From Bremia lactucae (lineage: Eukaryota > Oomycota > Peronosporomycetes > Peronosporales > Peronosporaceae): a stretch of DNA of 64,000 nucleotides. Positions 21,453 through 30,965 of this stretch are shown here, piece by piece (position 1 is the first letter of the stretch; the number at the start of each line of letters is the position of its first letter). The DNA is taken from NCBI RefSeq assembly GCF_004359215.1, contig NC_090627.1:1827514-1891513 (forward strand). The letters run 5' to 3'. The notes beneath the pieces were generated by a model, which did no database searches, was not told the origin of the DNA, and saw only the letters and a program-made list of their open reading frames with translations. The position numbers and the translations under genes were made by a program.

Positions 21453-21800
21453 TTAAAAGGGGGGATAGTGCAACGAGCTAAAGTTGCCCTAATGTTACAT
21501 AGTCCCCGTTCAGTACACTTGATTTACTTAAGGGAATGATCATTTACTTAAATAAAAAAGTAATTAGACCCACCACTTGGGTGTGGTTCACATTTGTTAG
21601 CAACCCTTGTGTATGTGATGCACATAGGTGCATTCACATTAGGAGGAATGACGTTTAGAGTCATCCGTGCTGACGGCTAGCGTCATCCGTTACGCGAGGT
21701 ATATAGAAAGATACGCTCGCCATACATAATAATTTTATATACAGAGATGACATTTTTGATTGGTAAAAATAGAAATTTATATTTAATACGATTAAATGTA
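21453..21800 (+). repeat. Polypurine tract and truncated 3' LTR of G3
   Basis: The tract TTAAAAGGGGGGATAG precedes an LTR start TGCAACGAGC at 21469. Homology to the 5' LTR runs to about 21800 (TTTATATTTAATACGATTAAA) and then stops. About 200 bp of the LTR are missing here. Confidence 0.8.
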
Positions 21801-22740
21801 GGGAGATATTATTTTCACCGGAGATTTTATTATCCCCACCGGAGTTTAGGAGTTTTTCTAATTTCTAGAGATTACTGGGCCACATATGTATATAATGTTA
21901 CGATTTTGTGCTGCTGATCGAAGGGGGCATCTGTGACTGGCCCTGGTTTGCCTCTAATCTGAAGAAGGTCTCATCCTTAATTTTTGCAATCGAGGGGGTG
22001 CCTGTTGATACTCTGCTGTTATTCGTTCAACTGACTGGTGGAAGGATGGTGTATGGCTTGTGAACGCAACTGGCAAGGTGAGTTTAGTCTCACCTCCAAT
22101 CACATGACCATTTTTATTAACATTTCGATACCAGTGAGTATTTTATGAAATTTTGATGTGAAATGCTAACGGAAAAATCTAAGGCACCCTTGCCATTATC
22201 GACCTCTCATGTAGGCAGGCACGTCGGCACGCTCTACTTAGACACACACCCTAGCACAGCGAGAACGCGGTTAGACCGTCTTCTCTTGCGTGCAGTGAGG
22301 GAGTTGTGGTGGGCACCTTAGTGACCTCACCCAACGCGCAATCGAGGGGGTGCCTGTTGATACTCTGCTGTTATTCGTTCAACTGACTGGTGTATGGCTT
22401 GTGTACGCAACTGGCAAGGTGAGTTTAGTCTCACCTCCAATCACATGACCATTTTTAGTAACATTTCGATACCAGTGAGTATTTTTATGAATTTTTGATG
22501 TGAAATGCTAACGGAAAAATCTAAGGGCACCCTTGCCATTATCGACCTCTCATGTAGGCAGGCACGTCGGCACGCTCTACTTAGACACACACCCTAGCAC
22601 AGCGAGAACGCGGTTAGACCGTCTTCTCTTGCGTGCAGTGAGGGAGTTGTGGTGGGCGCCTTAGTGACCTCACCCAACGCACTAAGTACTCTAGTAAAGT
22701 GTCGTCACGGGAGCTATAAACTGGCTCCTAGTGCGCACTA
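21801..22740. repeat. 352-bp tandem duplication carrying inverted G3 LTR pieces
   Basis: A unit starting GCAATCGAGGGGGTGCCTG at 21986 repeats at 22338 (period 352 bp) with a few small differences. The last ~130 bp of each unit (22200-22330, 22540-22680) are the reverse complement of the 3' part of the G3 LTR. The second continues to about 22740. No coding potential was recognised. Confidence 0.8.
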
Positions 22741-24140
22741 ATACGATATTCGCACTACTCGCTCAGAAATGTATGGAAAGGGTGTGGAACAGCCAATGAA
22801 GAGCATTATTTTGGTTGCAAACATCATGGGAGCTACAAGTATGAGGGACATGGTGCAAGGCCTCCACAGAAATTAAGGAAAACAGGTTGCCCTTTTAGAG
22901 TGAAAATAGTACGGGACTGTGCTGGGATTCGTCACGTCAATGAGTTTGAGAATACTTGGACTGTGAGAGTTGTTGAACCAGGACACAACCATGAACCTGC
23001 TAATGTAGCAGCATATCCTCGAGTGAGGAACAAGGCAATCCACCAGAACATGCCGCTCATTATGCAACAAATCCTTGCAGGTGTTGTACCTCGCAATATT
23101 TTGCGCACTCTGCAACTTGCTGACCAAAGTAGCTGTGCAACTGCTCAAGATTTATACAGTGCAAAACAATTGTTGCGACGACAGGAACTTGGAGGCCACC
23201 CACCACTGGAAACACTGCTTGACCATTTAGCAAACTCCGAGGTCAAATGGGTAATGAAGCGAGACGATAATCAAATTTTAACGCACTTGTACATAGAGCC
23301 CACCACAACTACAACAGTTGTGGTGGGCTCTATGTACAAGTGCGTTTGCACAGTGGTGTGGAAATCAGGTGATTGTTACGAATTCAACATACAAGACAAA
23401 CAAGCACAAAATGCTTCTCTTTCACTGCGTCTCCTCAACTCCCACCAATCAAACAGACACTGTGTTCTTTTGCTTCGTTCCGGCGAAAACTAGGGAGCAC
23501 TATGAATGGGCCTTGCACGACTTCAAGCGGTAAGCAGCATTTTCCTTGTCTATTCCTTGCAGTGTTTAATATCTTTCTTATTACTGATGCAGTTCCTTAA
23601 AATTAGAGTTTGGGTACCTTGCAATTATCTCGTCTTTGTTCGCACCGTGAGCTTGCCCTCATGAATGGACTTGCAATCCTGTTCCCCTCTTGCAAAAATA
23701 TGTTATGCATTTGGCATATTGAAAAAATATTCTCGGAAATGTTCGCAAGCATTTTCCTGCTGAAAGTGAAGGATAGATGGCATTTGATTCATTGATAAAG
23801 GAGCATCAAAATGCAGCAACCGAAGAAAGGTAGCAAGAGGCAGTGCAATCCCTCTGGCAGTTTTGCCCTGCAGAGGCCTTCAATTATATTCAACAGCAAT
23901 GGTTGCCTTACAAAGAAAAAAATGTCAGGGCATGGTTAAAAACAATTAATCATTTTGGGTACACTTCGACACAACGAGTGGAGAGTGCACACTACGGTCT
24001 TACGAGATTGATGCAGTCTTCAACAGGTGACCTACTTGTCATTCATAAGATAATCGACGAAGCCTGCCTAGTTAAATTTAATGAGATAAAGAAGAAAATT
24101 GCAAATGACAAAAAAAACTTGCCGCCTTGCCCCTTGTGAC
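22740..24140 (+). pseudogene. MULE-type transposase, N-terminal and catalytic part (MULE1)
   Basis: The + strand encodes a FAR1/WRKY-GCM1-like zinc-binding N-terminus (WTVRVVEPGHNHEPANVAAY, the HNH end), then LLDHLANSEVKWVMKRDDNQ. After a frame shift caused by a 31-bp palindrome comes the DDE region: STYKTNKHKMLLFHCVSS, FFCFVPAKTREHYEWALHDF, RELALMNGLAILFPSCKNML, IWHIEK and QRVESAHYGLTRLMQSSTGD. An intron-like GTAAGC...TGCAG stretch lies at 23532-23592. These motifs identify a Mutator-like element transposase. The C-terminal SWIM-type domain does not follow on this strand but lies inverted at 24357-24690. Confidence 0.8.
23280..23346. repeat. Perfect 31-bp palindrome inside MULE1
   Basis: The arms 23280-23310 and 23316-23346 are perfect reverse complements, separated by ACAAC. 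The hairpin sits between the MULE motifs THL and TYKTN and coincides with a frame change. Confidence 0.95.
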
Positions 24141-24356
24141 CAACGAGTCTAAAGTCAAAAATGGGCTGCCGCCCTATCATACAGCGAATTGTACAAGAAT
24201 TCGAATACTACACTCACAAGGTTTGAACACCGATTGATAATAGAATCACTCGACTCATAGAGTGTGATTTTTTTCTCGACGCGTTCGCAAAATTCAATGC
24301 CGCATTATCCTGCAGCAAGACGTCAGATTAGATTAGCGACTGAACGTAAGCCCGTT

Positions 24357-24690
24357 CTAACTGTTGTACGCCCGCGAGCACTTGATACAGCACGTGGAAG
24401 TTGCGTTCGCGACTTCGGCAGTCAATAATGCACGATTTTTCAAAATAATGGGTCGTGAACCGATGGCAGTTGTTGCTGCTGGTTGATCAAGCCACAAGTG
24501 CTTGTTGAAGTTTTCCACAGAGAGCGGGGCAGGAAGGAGGAATCGATGCACACAGGGCCATCCCATACTACATATCATCAGTTGCCAACAGCAATCACCA
24601 TCACGGTACCAAGTTCAGCTTCAAAACGGCGTAATGACTGCTGGTGTGCTGCTTTTAATGCATGACTGGAGATCTAAAGATGTCATAGTT
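24357..24690 (-). pseudogene. MULE1 C-terminal SWIM-like segment, inverted
   Basis: Read on the - strand: ALKAAHQQSLRRFEAELG, then (shifted) MGWPCVHRFLLPAPLSVENF and NKHLWLDQP. The same order of motifs ends MULE2 (LRWTHHEYQKRLLQ, GLPCRHAF, DDFDSHWWLEQP). The PC-H is the second half of a SWIM zinc finger. The transposase core lies just upstream on the + strand, so this segment is inverted relative to it. Confidence 0.65.
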
Positions 24691-24905
24691 AGGAAAAGTA
24701 CATTGTGAGATCTGGAATACAATGAGACATATTTTTTACATATTTTTGGCTCACTTTTTTATCACATGCTGCTATAATATCCCGTAGTTGATCAACACAT
24801 CCAAACTTTTTTACTTTCCATAGATTATAAGAATATTCCTACCACTACTTTCGCCCAATCCAAAGCCTAGCTGAGGCGCCTTCCTACAATCAGTAATCTC
24901 CAAAC

Positions 24906-26525
24906 ATGCCCGCGAGCTTTTTTAGCTTCTTACGTGCTCGTGTGTCGGCCGTCGACTCGCTCTTGTGTGTGGGATTAGATCCACACATCACCGAGCTCCC
25001 TGAGGCCACAGCAATTGCTGCACAGGCCTTTTGTATTAATCTTATCCAGCAAACGCAGCATGTTGCGGCAGCTTACAAGCCCAACTCGGCGTTTTTCGAG
25101 GCCTTTGGCGCCGAGGGTATCACCGCTTTGCACGCTGTCATCAAGGCAATTCCTGTCGGCATTCCTGTCCTACTAGATGCAAAGCGTGGCGATATTAGCA
25201 CCACAGCGGCTGCGTACGCCGTCTCGGCGTTTGAAAAGCTGGAAGCGCACGCCATCACGTTGGCTCCGTACATGGGAGTCGACTCTATCGACCCATTTGT
25301 GCGTGGCCACCCAGAGCGTGGCTGCTTTGTGCTATGTAAGACGTCCAATCCAAGTGCAAATGATTTTCAGACGCTTTCGATTGGTTCGCGCGCATTGTAT
25401 GAGGAAGTAGCAGCGAAGTGCGAGCAGTGGAACTCGGAGGATAACGTCGGTCTTGTAGTAGGAGCCACAGATATTAACGCGCTTCATCGCGTGCGCACTT
25501 TAACACCTCATTTATGGATTTTAGCCCCTGGAATTGGCGCCCAAGGTGGCAACTTGGAAGAGGCAGTCGAAGCGGGTTTGTCAGCTAATGGGTTGGGTTT
25601 GCTCGTACCTGTATCGCGTGGAATCTCTAAAGCCACAAATCCGAAAAAAGCGGCCGAGAATTTGCGTGATGCCATTAATGCGGTTCGCAAAAAGAAAATG
25701 GCTACATTGACAGTTGCTGTAGCCAAGTTGAATTGCAATGTCTTTATTAAGTTCGCACTCTCGTTGGGCGTGCTTAAGTTTGGCGAGTTTACGTTAAAAT
25801 CGGGACGTAAGAGTCCGTATTTCTTCAATGCGGGTCTCTTTCGCACAGGTCGTGCACTTAGCCAGCTTGGAAGATTCTATGCCGAAGCCATTTACGTACG
25901 TTGGTTGCATACTGCCAACTGATGAAAAGGATTGATATGTTTTTCTTTTCTTATACAGAACAGCGGAGTGCAATTTGATGTGCTCTTTGGCCCCGCGTAT
26001 AAGGGGATTACATTGGTGGCGGCAGTGGCGATCGCATATGCTGACATGTATGGCGTTGATATTCCTTTTGCGTACAACCGCAAGGAGGCAAAAGACCATG
26101 GTGAGGGAGGTGTTCTTGTCGGTGCCGACATGACTGGCAAAAAGTAAGTTGTATTGAAATCATTGCATCATTCGAGTGGCAACTCATATTTGCAACTTTG
26201 TACATTATCCAGAGTTTTTATCATTGATGATGTAATCACTGCCGGAACCGCCATACGTGAAGCTTTTGACCTTTTACAAACCACAAATGCCCAAGTCTCG
26301 GGCGTTTGCATCTCGCTAGACCGTCAGGAAAAGGTTTCAAGCGAGGACGTTCGGTCGGCCATTGACCACGTAAGGGAGAGCTTTAACATCCCCGTGGTGA
26401 GCATTGCCACACTTGACAGCCTCGTTGAGTACCTTGAGACCTTGGATGCAAATGTAGACACGAATGCCTCCTTTCTGCCCGTAATTCGCGCCTATCGCAC
26501 CGACTATGGCGTTTTGCAGCAATAA
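24906..26525 (+). CDS. Bifunctional OMP decarboxylase-orotate phosphoribosyltransferase (fused, OMPDC first)
   Basis: Three exons: 24906-25895, 25959-26143, 26213-26525 (495 aa). Introns of 63 and 69 bp have GTACGT...CAG and GTAAGT...CAG ends. Residues 1 to about 265 are a class II OMP decarboxylase: [17 protein letters not shown] and the catalytic LLDAKRGDI, with the phosphate loop near [10 protein letters not shown]. After a linker (KKKM, 25695-25700) comes orotate phosphoribosyltransferase: [42 protein letters not shown] and the PRPP motif [13 protein letters not shown], formed across intron 2. The two halves catalyse the last two steps to UMP. The domain order is the reverse of animal and plant UMP synthase, and a fused reverse order is known from stramenopiles and kinetoplastids. 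mL49 follows 142 bp downstream on the same strand. Confidence 0.95.
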
Positions 26526-26667
26526 TTTTTGCTACAATCTACAAATCACTTCCGTCTTTTTAAAAAGTAATCCACATATACTAAACTTTTAAAAATTGAA
26601 ATATTTGTTGGTAATTGAAATTAAGCAAAACGAAGCTTGAAAAAAATCGCCAGGAGCTCCGATAAGC

Positions 26668-27132
26668 ATGTTTCAACGCCGACTTCTTACAAGCACGAAC
26701 GCCATCGAGCGTAAGGCTAGCAATCGGCAAATTCGCCGCAAAACTCGCCACCCTGCGAATCTTCGCGCGTTGCAGCGCCAGCCACAAGAAGAGCTCATTG
26801 TGCCACCTCTTAAGTACGAACCAACGTATGTGCCGGAAAAAGTGAGCTTTAATGGCTGGTCTCCAGCTCCGGAGGCACCGTTGACTGGCTTGCCATTCCA
26901 TGTAAAGCGTACGGCTACAGGCCTCCAACTACCCGTCTACAGAGACTATCGCAACGGTCGCACGCGTGTGCTGACCATCTTACGCCGCTACCGCGGTGAT
27001 GAACATGAACTGCGGGACGAAATGTCCAAGATATGTGAAGGAAAAGAGGTGGTTATACGTCCTGGACGCATGGAAGTCGTAGGAGACCATTTTAGCGACG
27101 TCCGCAAGTGGCTCGTTGGCTTAGGGTTTTAA
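26668..27132 (+). CDS. Mitochondrial large ribosomal subunit protein mL49 (IMG2 family)
   Basis: Single exon, 154 aa. A basic N-terminus (MFQRRLLTSTNAIERKASNR) fits a mitochondrial targeting signal. The C-terminal 80 residues match the mL49/IMG2 pattern: LPFHVKRTATGLQLPVYRDY, RNGRTRVLTILRRYRGD, then an amphipathic helix and a final IRPGRMEVVGDH strand. The family has an SUI1-like fold and sits in the mitochondrial ribosome large subunit. The ATG is the first in frame, 36 bases after a TGA. Its stop lies 107 bp from the stop of the convergent ARID gene. Confidence 0.85.
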   Translation: MFQRRLLTSTNAIERKASNRQIRRKTRHPANLRALQRQPQEELIVPPLKYEPTYVPEKVSFNGWSPAPEAPLTGLPFHVKRTATGLQLPVYRDYRNGRTRVLTILRRYRGDEHELRDEMSKICEGKEVVIRPGRMEVVGDHFSDVRKWLVGLGF

Positions 27133-27239
27133 ACCCAAGAAAATATATCGAAAAAAACGGTTTTTTTAGTAACGTAGCCAATAAACCCAGTCGATTTTCG
27201 GGCTTTTGTATGAAATAGTCGTTTTAATTAAATCGACTT

Positions 27240-29260
27240 CTATAATGAATGCATGCCGTAGACATCTGCAACGACGTTATTAAGAATATCCGACACACTC
27301 ACGTCGGAACAGGCTACGAGAATCAAGTCTTTTTCAATCGCCAAGAAAAAAGGAAATGTCGCGCGATTCATGGAAAGATTCGACAACGTCGCGACTATAA
27401 TTCGAGCAGCTTCAGGCTATAAAACACACAGTTAGCTAATAAAACCGACCCAAGAGCAGCATCAATAGATTAATGTACCCGTCCAATGCACGAGAGCAAC
27501 GAGCCCGCAAGTCGTCGCAAACACGTTGAATGTTGAGCCATCCGGAGTTTCATGGCATCGTCGTAGTCCGAGAGTCGAAAAAGCACCTCTAATGCAGCGT
27601 CTCGCATTTCGTGGTCTAATTCTTCATCAAATGCCATTGCGTGGGCAGCACGAGCGCCATTAATATGAGGTGAGGAAGTCGTATGGCGAACTCCTTCGGG
27701 ACTTACGTACACGACGCCAAAACCCACGCCCGAAGGCAATCCGTCGTTTTCCCACGGAGCAGGCCATCGACTATTATCGTCTCCATCAGTCGTATTGTCC
27801 GAGTCCGAGTCAGCATAATTAATGTCTTCGTGAGCTTCGTTTGAATCACGTTCTTGGCGTTTAAATCGAGATTTATGCGGCAAAAAGTCTTGTCGTGAAC
27901 ACCCAAGTAATGCGACCATTCGGTCAAGAAGGGCTGGATCCTTTAGTGCTTTGCTTGATGCAAGAAAAGACTTTAATGCAACGTCACGGCAAACGTTTGT
28001 CAGGACTTCACACGCACGTAAGAGAATCGAGCGGCGCTGTTGTTGCAATGGACGATTCACGAGGATTCGACATAGTTCTCGTAATAAACACTCGAGTGGA
28101 AAGATTTGTTCGTGTTGCCATAATTGCGTGCTGAGTTGGTATTGAGGATGCCAGACTTCTAACGATGCAGGTGGATGCAGCGCGAGGAAATCAATGCGTC
28201 TTGAAATGGCACAGAGTGTGTCCAGGATATGGTCCCCGATTTCCACGGATGCACGTCTGTAGCCATTTCGAAAGCCTCGATTGTTGACACAACGGAGCAT
28301 GACGATTAGAAATACACACCATTCCTCATTCGTCGCCAAAGGTTTTTCATTGGCACTTATGATCGCGAGATTCCGCACAATATTAAGCACTAGTAATGCT
28401 TTTGAATCCAATAATTCGCGTTCGCCATCATCGATTTTCAAATTTAGCAACTGGCGTCGTACTTTAGGCGAATGCCAGTCGTTAAATTGAGGCAAGACTT
28501 TGCACGAAATTATTTGCCGATAAAGTGCATCGAGTAACCCGGGTACGTTATCCACCATTAAAGTATTTTCCAGAGCTGTGGTATTAACGGACGTACCCCG
28601 TGTAACCTGATGCTGTTCCTCCATTCCGTCCCCATAGGACAAGACTGTGAGTAGATTCAAAGCCGAGAGCTCCTGTTCTGGAAGATTTGAGTCCAAGGCG
28701 AGTACGATGTTATGAAGCGTGCCAAGGTGCGTCTGAAGCTCTCGTTGGGCCTTAAATCGTTTGTTTACTCGTGGCAATGGCGTCCCACCCATACCGCCCT
28801 GAGCATCCTGAAGATCTTGCATTGTAGCGACAGGAGCCGCATCGTCTTCCTCTTCGGCGCCACGCTTACTTGGCAGTACGCTCATGGTAGTCTCAGACAC
28901 TGGGGCGTCTCGTCCGAAGAGTTGTTTCTCCTCAAAAGCGCGTAGATACCGGTCGTAATGAGCTGCTAGTTGGTAGGGCATAAGCCCCTTGATATTAAGT
29001 CCATTAGGTCCTAACACATCGGACCACTGTCGACGCTGGGAGACAATCGCAAAGCCTCCACGAGCCACTACTTCTTCGTACAGCTTAAGCCAGTCAATAG
29101 CACCACCGGATGGCAGTTTCGGCAGGGATCGGAGCAATGAGACCTCTTTACGACTCTCAACGAATTTGATCCAATCGCGAAGGATGCATTCCCGCGCTGA
29201 ATCACCCCGGCAACTGAGCTGAAGCGCCAGTAGCGTCTCTTTCGCCGCTACTGCCGCCAT
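27240..29260 (-). CDS. ARID domain protein, ARID2/Rsc9-like chromatin remodelling subunit
   Basis: Two exons on the - strand: 29260-27479 and 27416-27240, with a 62-bp intron (GTACAT...TATAG). The protein is 652 aa. Residues 20 to about 115 form an ARID/BRIGHT DNA-binding domain: ILRDWIKFVESRKEV, LYEEVVARGGFAIVSQRRQW and YQLAAHYDRYLRAFEE. The rest is helical, armadillo-like, ending in LSNLSMNRATFPFFLAIEKD and CSDVSVSDILNNVVADVYG from exon 2. N-terminal ARID plus helical repeats without an RFX domain resembles Rsc9/ARID2 subunits of RSC/PBAF remodellers. The first ORF alone would stop at 27470 and miss the last 58 residues. An acidic stretch DSDSDNTTDGDD lies near residue 490. It is convergent with mL49. 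Confidence 0.85.
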
Positions 29261-29659
29261 GGCCGTCTCACTAGAAATAATGTGTATTGCGGTATTCTAA
29301 TGAAAAACACCGTTTCATGATTTTTTATTAAATAACACAAGTTTTTTAAAGTGATTAGAAATTAAAATTCGAAGCTGTGATTGATCCAGCGACGTCAAAA
29401 GAATTTGCAGGCCTTTTAAAAAAAAATGCTCCCAACACACAGACACTGTGTGTGAAGACAGCATCGAGGGTGATATTCCCGTTTACGCCCGAGTTGCTTA
29501 TGCGTACAATCTGTTTTCTTCAGTCGCGTTGTTTGAGAATGCAGCTTGTGATTTTTACTGTTAAAAATGGCATTATTCTATTCGTTTCACACTAGTTCCG
29601 ATTCTAACATTGCCCGCTTGATTTCCCATAGTAAAAGCACTTCTTAACTTGCCAAGTTA
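29261..29659. other. Intergenic, no gene seen
   Basis: Upstream region of the ARID gene up to the Copia LTR. A short + ORF at 29377-29595 has no recognisable domain. Confidence 0.5.
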
Positions 29660-29884
29660 TGTAATATTTTAGAAATGCCTGTAAAGACATGATGAGATAG
29701 ATGAAGGTAACGGCCAACGATTTGGCGCCTATTGGATTGCAAGCTTAGGTCAGCTTCGCTTGTAGGAAACGGCTGGAATGGACAAGAAGGAAAAAGGTAA
29801 GACAGATAACGCAAAATATTAATGACATAGTCCTTTTACTTCAGTGCTACAGACTTCCTCTTTGACCCACTAAGCAAGTTTGCC
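29660..29884 (+). repeat. Copia 5' LTR
   Basis: Homologous to 34101-34340 from TGTAAAGACATGATGAGATAG to CACTAAGCAAGTTTGCC. The homology ends sharply at about 29884, where the inverted gag begins. The exact left edge is unclear. Confidence 0.65.
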
Positions 29885-30965
29885 AACGGTACGTGTCTCC
29901 TTTCCTAATGTCGACTCTTCCACATGAGCGATAACACTCTCTTCCAAAAGCACGTCCTGATCGAGATTTTATATCAATCGTCCGCGCAAAGCGCGCTAAG
30001 TCTTTATCATGCACGAGGCATTCGATGCGATTCGTCTGATACTTTGCCAATCATAATTGTTAGTACTTCAGGCGAAGCATAGCGTACGATGTTGTCAATC
30101 ACCTGTTGCTCGGCCCCTCCAGCTGTATTGCTGACCGCGACGAGATACAAATAATGTTTTGGCAACAAGGGCTCGAAGGCCGTAAATATTTGTTTGTTTG
30201 AGCGGCAGTGATGTTGGTCTTGAACGTGTCACGCATACGCTGCACCACGTACTGCAAAGTCGGTAGCACAGCCTACCAAGTGTCGACTTGCTTATTAAAA
30301 TAGAATTCCGCAATGCTTGTTAATTGTACTGTCCAAGTACATCTGTCTTCGCGGTTCGGTCCAGAGAAATCCGCACTATTCTTGAGTCATGTCCACCTGT
30401 CGCCAAAAAGTCTTGACCCAATCAAAAAAGCCAGACTTGAGTCCAATATATACCTCAATTCCGTCGAACTTGCGTATCTCAAGCTTGCGCTGCCTTGCAC
30501 CTGGAGTCCGATATTGAGATGTCCTAAGATATTGCACACTGGGATTTACGGCAGGTACTGGTTCAAAGGCAATGAGGTGCGCGTTGAGGCGCATCTTGAG
30601 GTACTGTGGGCCTAAGAACGTGAAGCCTTTTCCTTCAAGACGTGGCGATTGATGGTTTCGCAAACCCGACCATCGAGAGCGTCTCGATGTGATTTTTCCC
30701 GCAAATTCAGCACCGAGCATTGAGCTAACATGCCACTTTCAACAGCGCCTCGCATGCGTTCATCTTCAGCAATCCTCACCTACAACAGTATCAATTTCAT
30801 CATGCGCTCTTCCATGCCGCTCAGCATCGTGAGAACCCTTCTTAGTGTATTGGTGTCCGCGCTTCTTTCGTGAGCGTGAGTAGAGACGATCACAGCAGGC
30901 TCCGACGCAGCCCTTTCGTGACTGGATGTCAGCGGTGCCTGTGCCATGTTGCCTTTCTACTCTGA
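29885..30965 (-). pseudogene. Copia gag, inverted relative to pol
   Basis: On the - strand from about 30720: KLEIRKFDGIEVYIGL and GFFDWVKTFWRQVDM. Then, with frame shifts, TNKYLRP, DLARFARTIDIKSRSGRAF and SVIAHVEESTLGKETR at the left edge. This is the capsid part of a Copia gag. The zinc knuckle that should follow ETR lies on the + strand at about 30990 (CYGCGKAGYVKVDC). If 29885-30965 is flipped, ETR joins directly to the knuckle and the gag leader faces the LTR. Confidence 0.7.

Larger units (their letters stand above)
13773..21800 (+). mobile_element. Ty3/gypsy LTR retrotransposon G3
   Basis: Order on the + strand: LTR, primer site, gag, protease, RT (interrupted by Ns), RNase H, integrase, then an antisense accessory ORF, a polypurine tract and a truncated 3' LTR. 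It is the best preserved element here, with longer open frames than G1 or G2, but in-frame stops (for example at 14838-14840) and frame changes mean this copy is inactive. Confidence 0.85.

Noticed and set aside
29377..29595. + ORF of 72 residues upstream of the Copia LTR
   Set aside because: No domain and no conserved neighbour. Probably chance.
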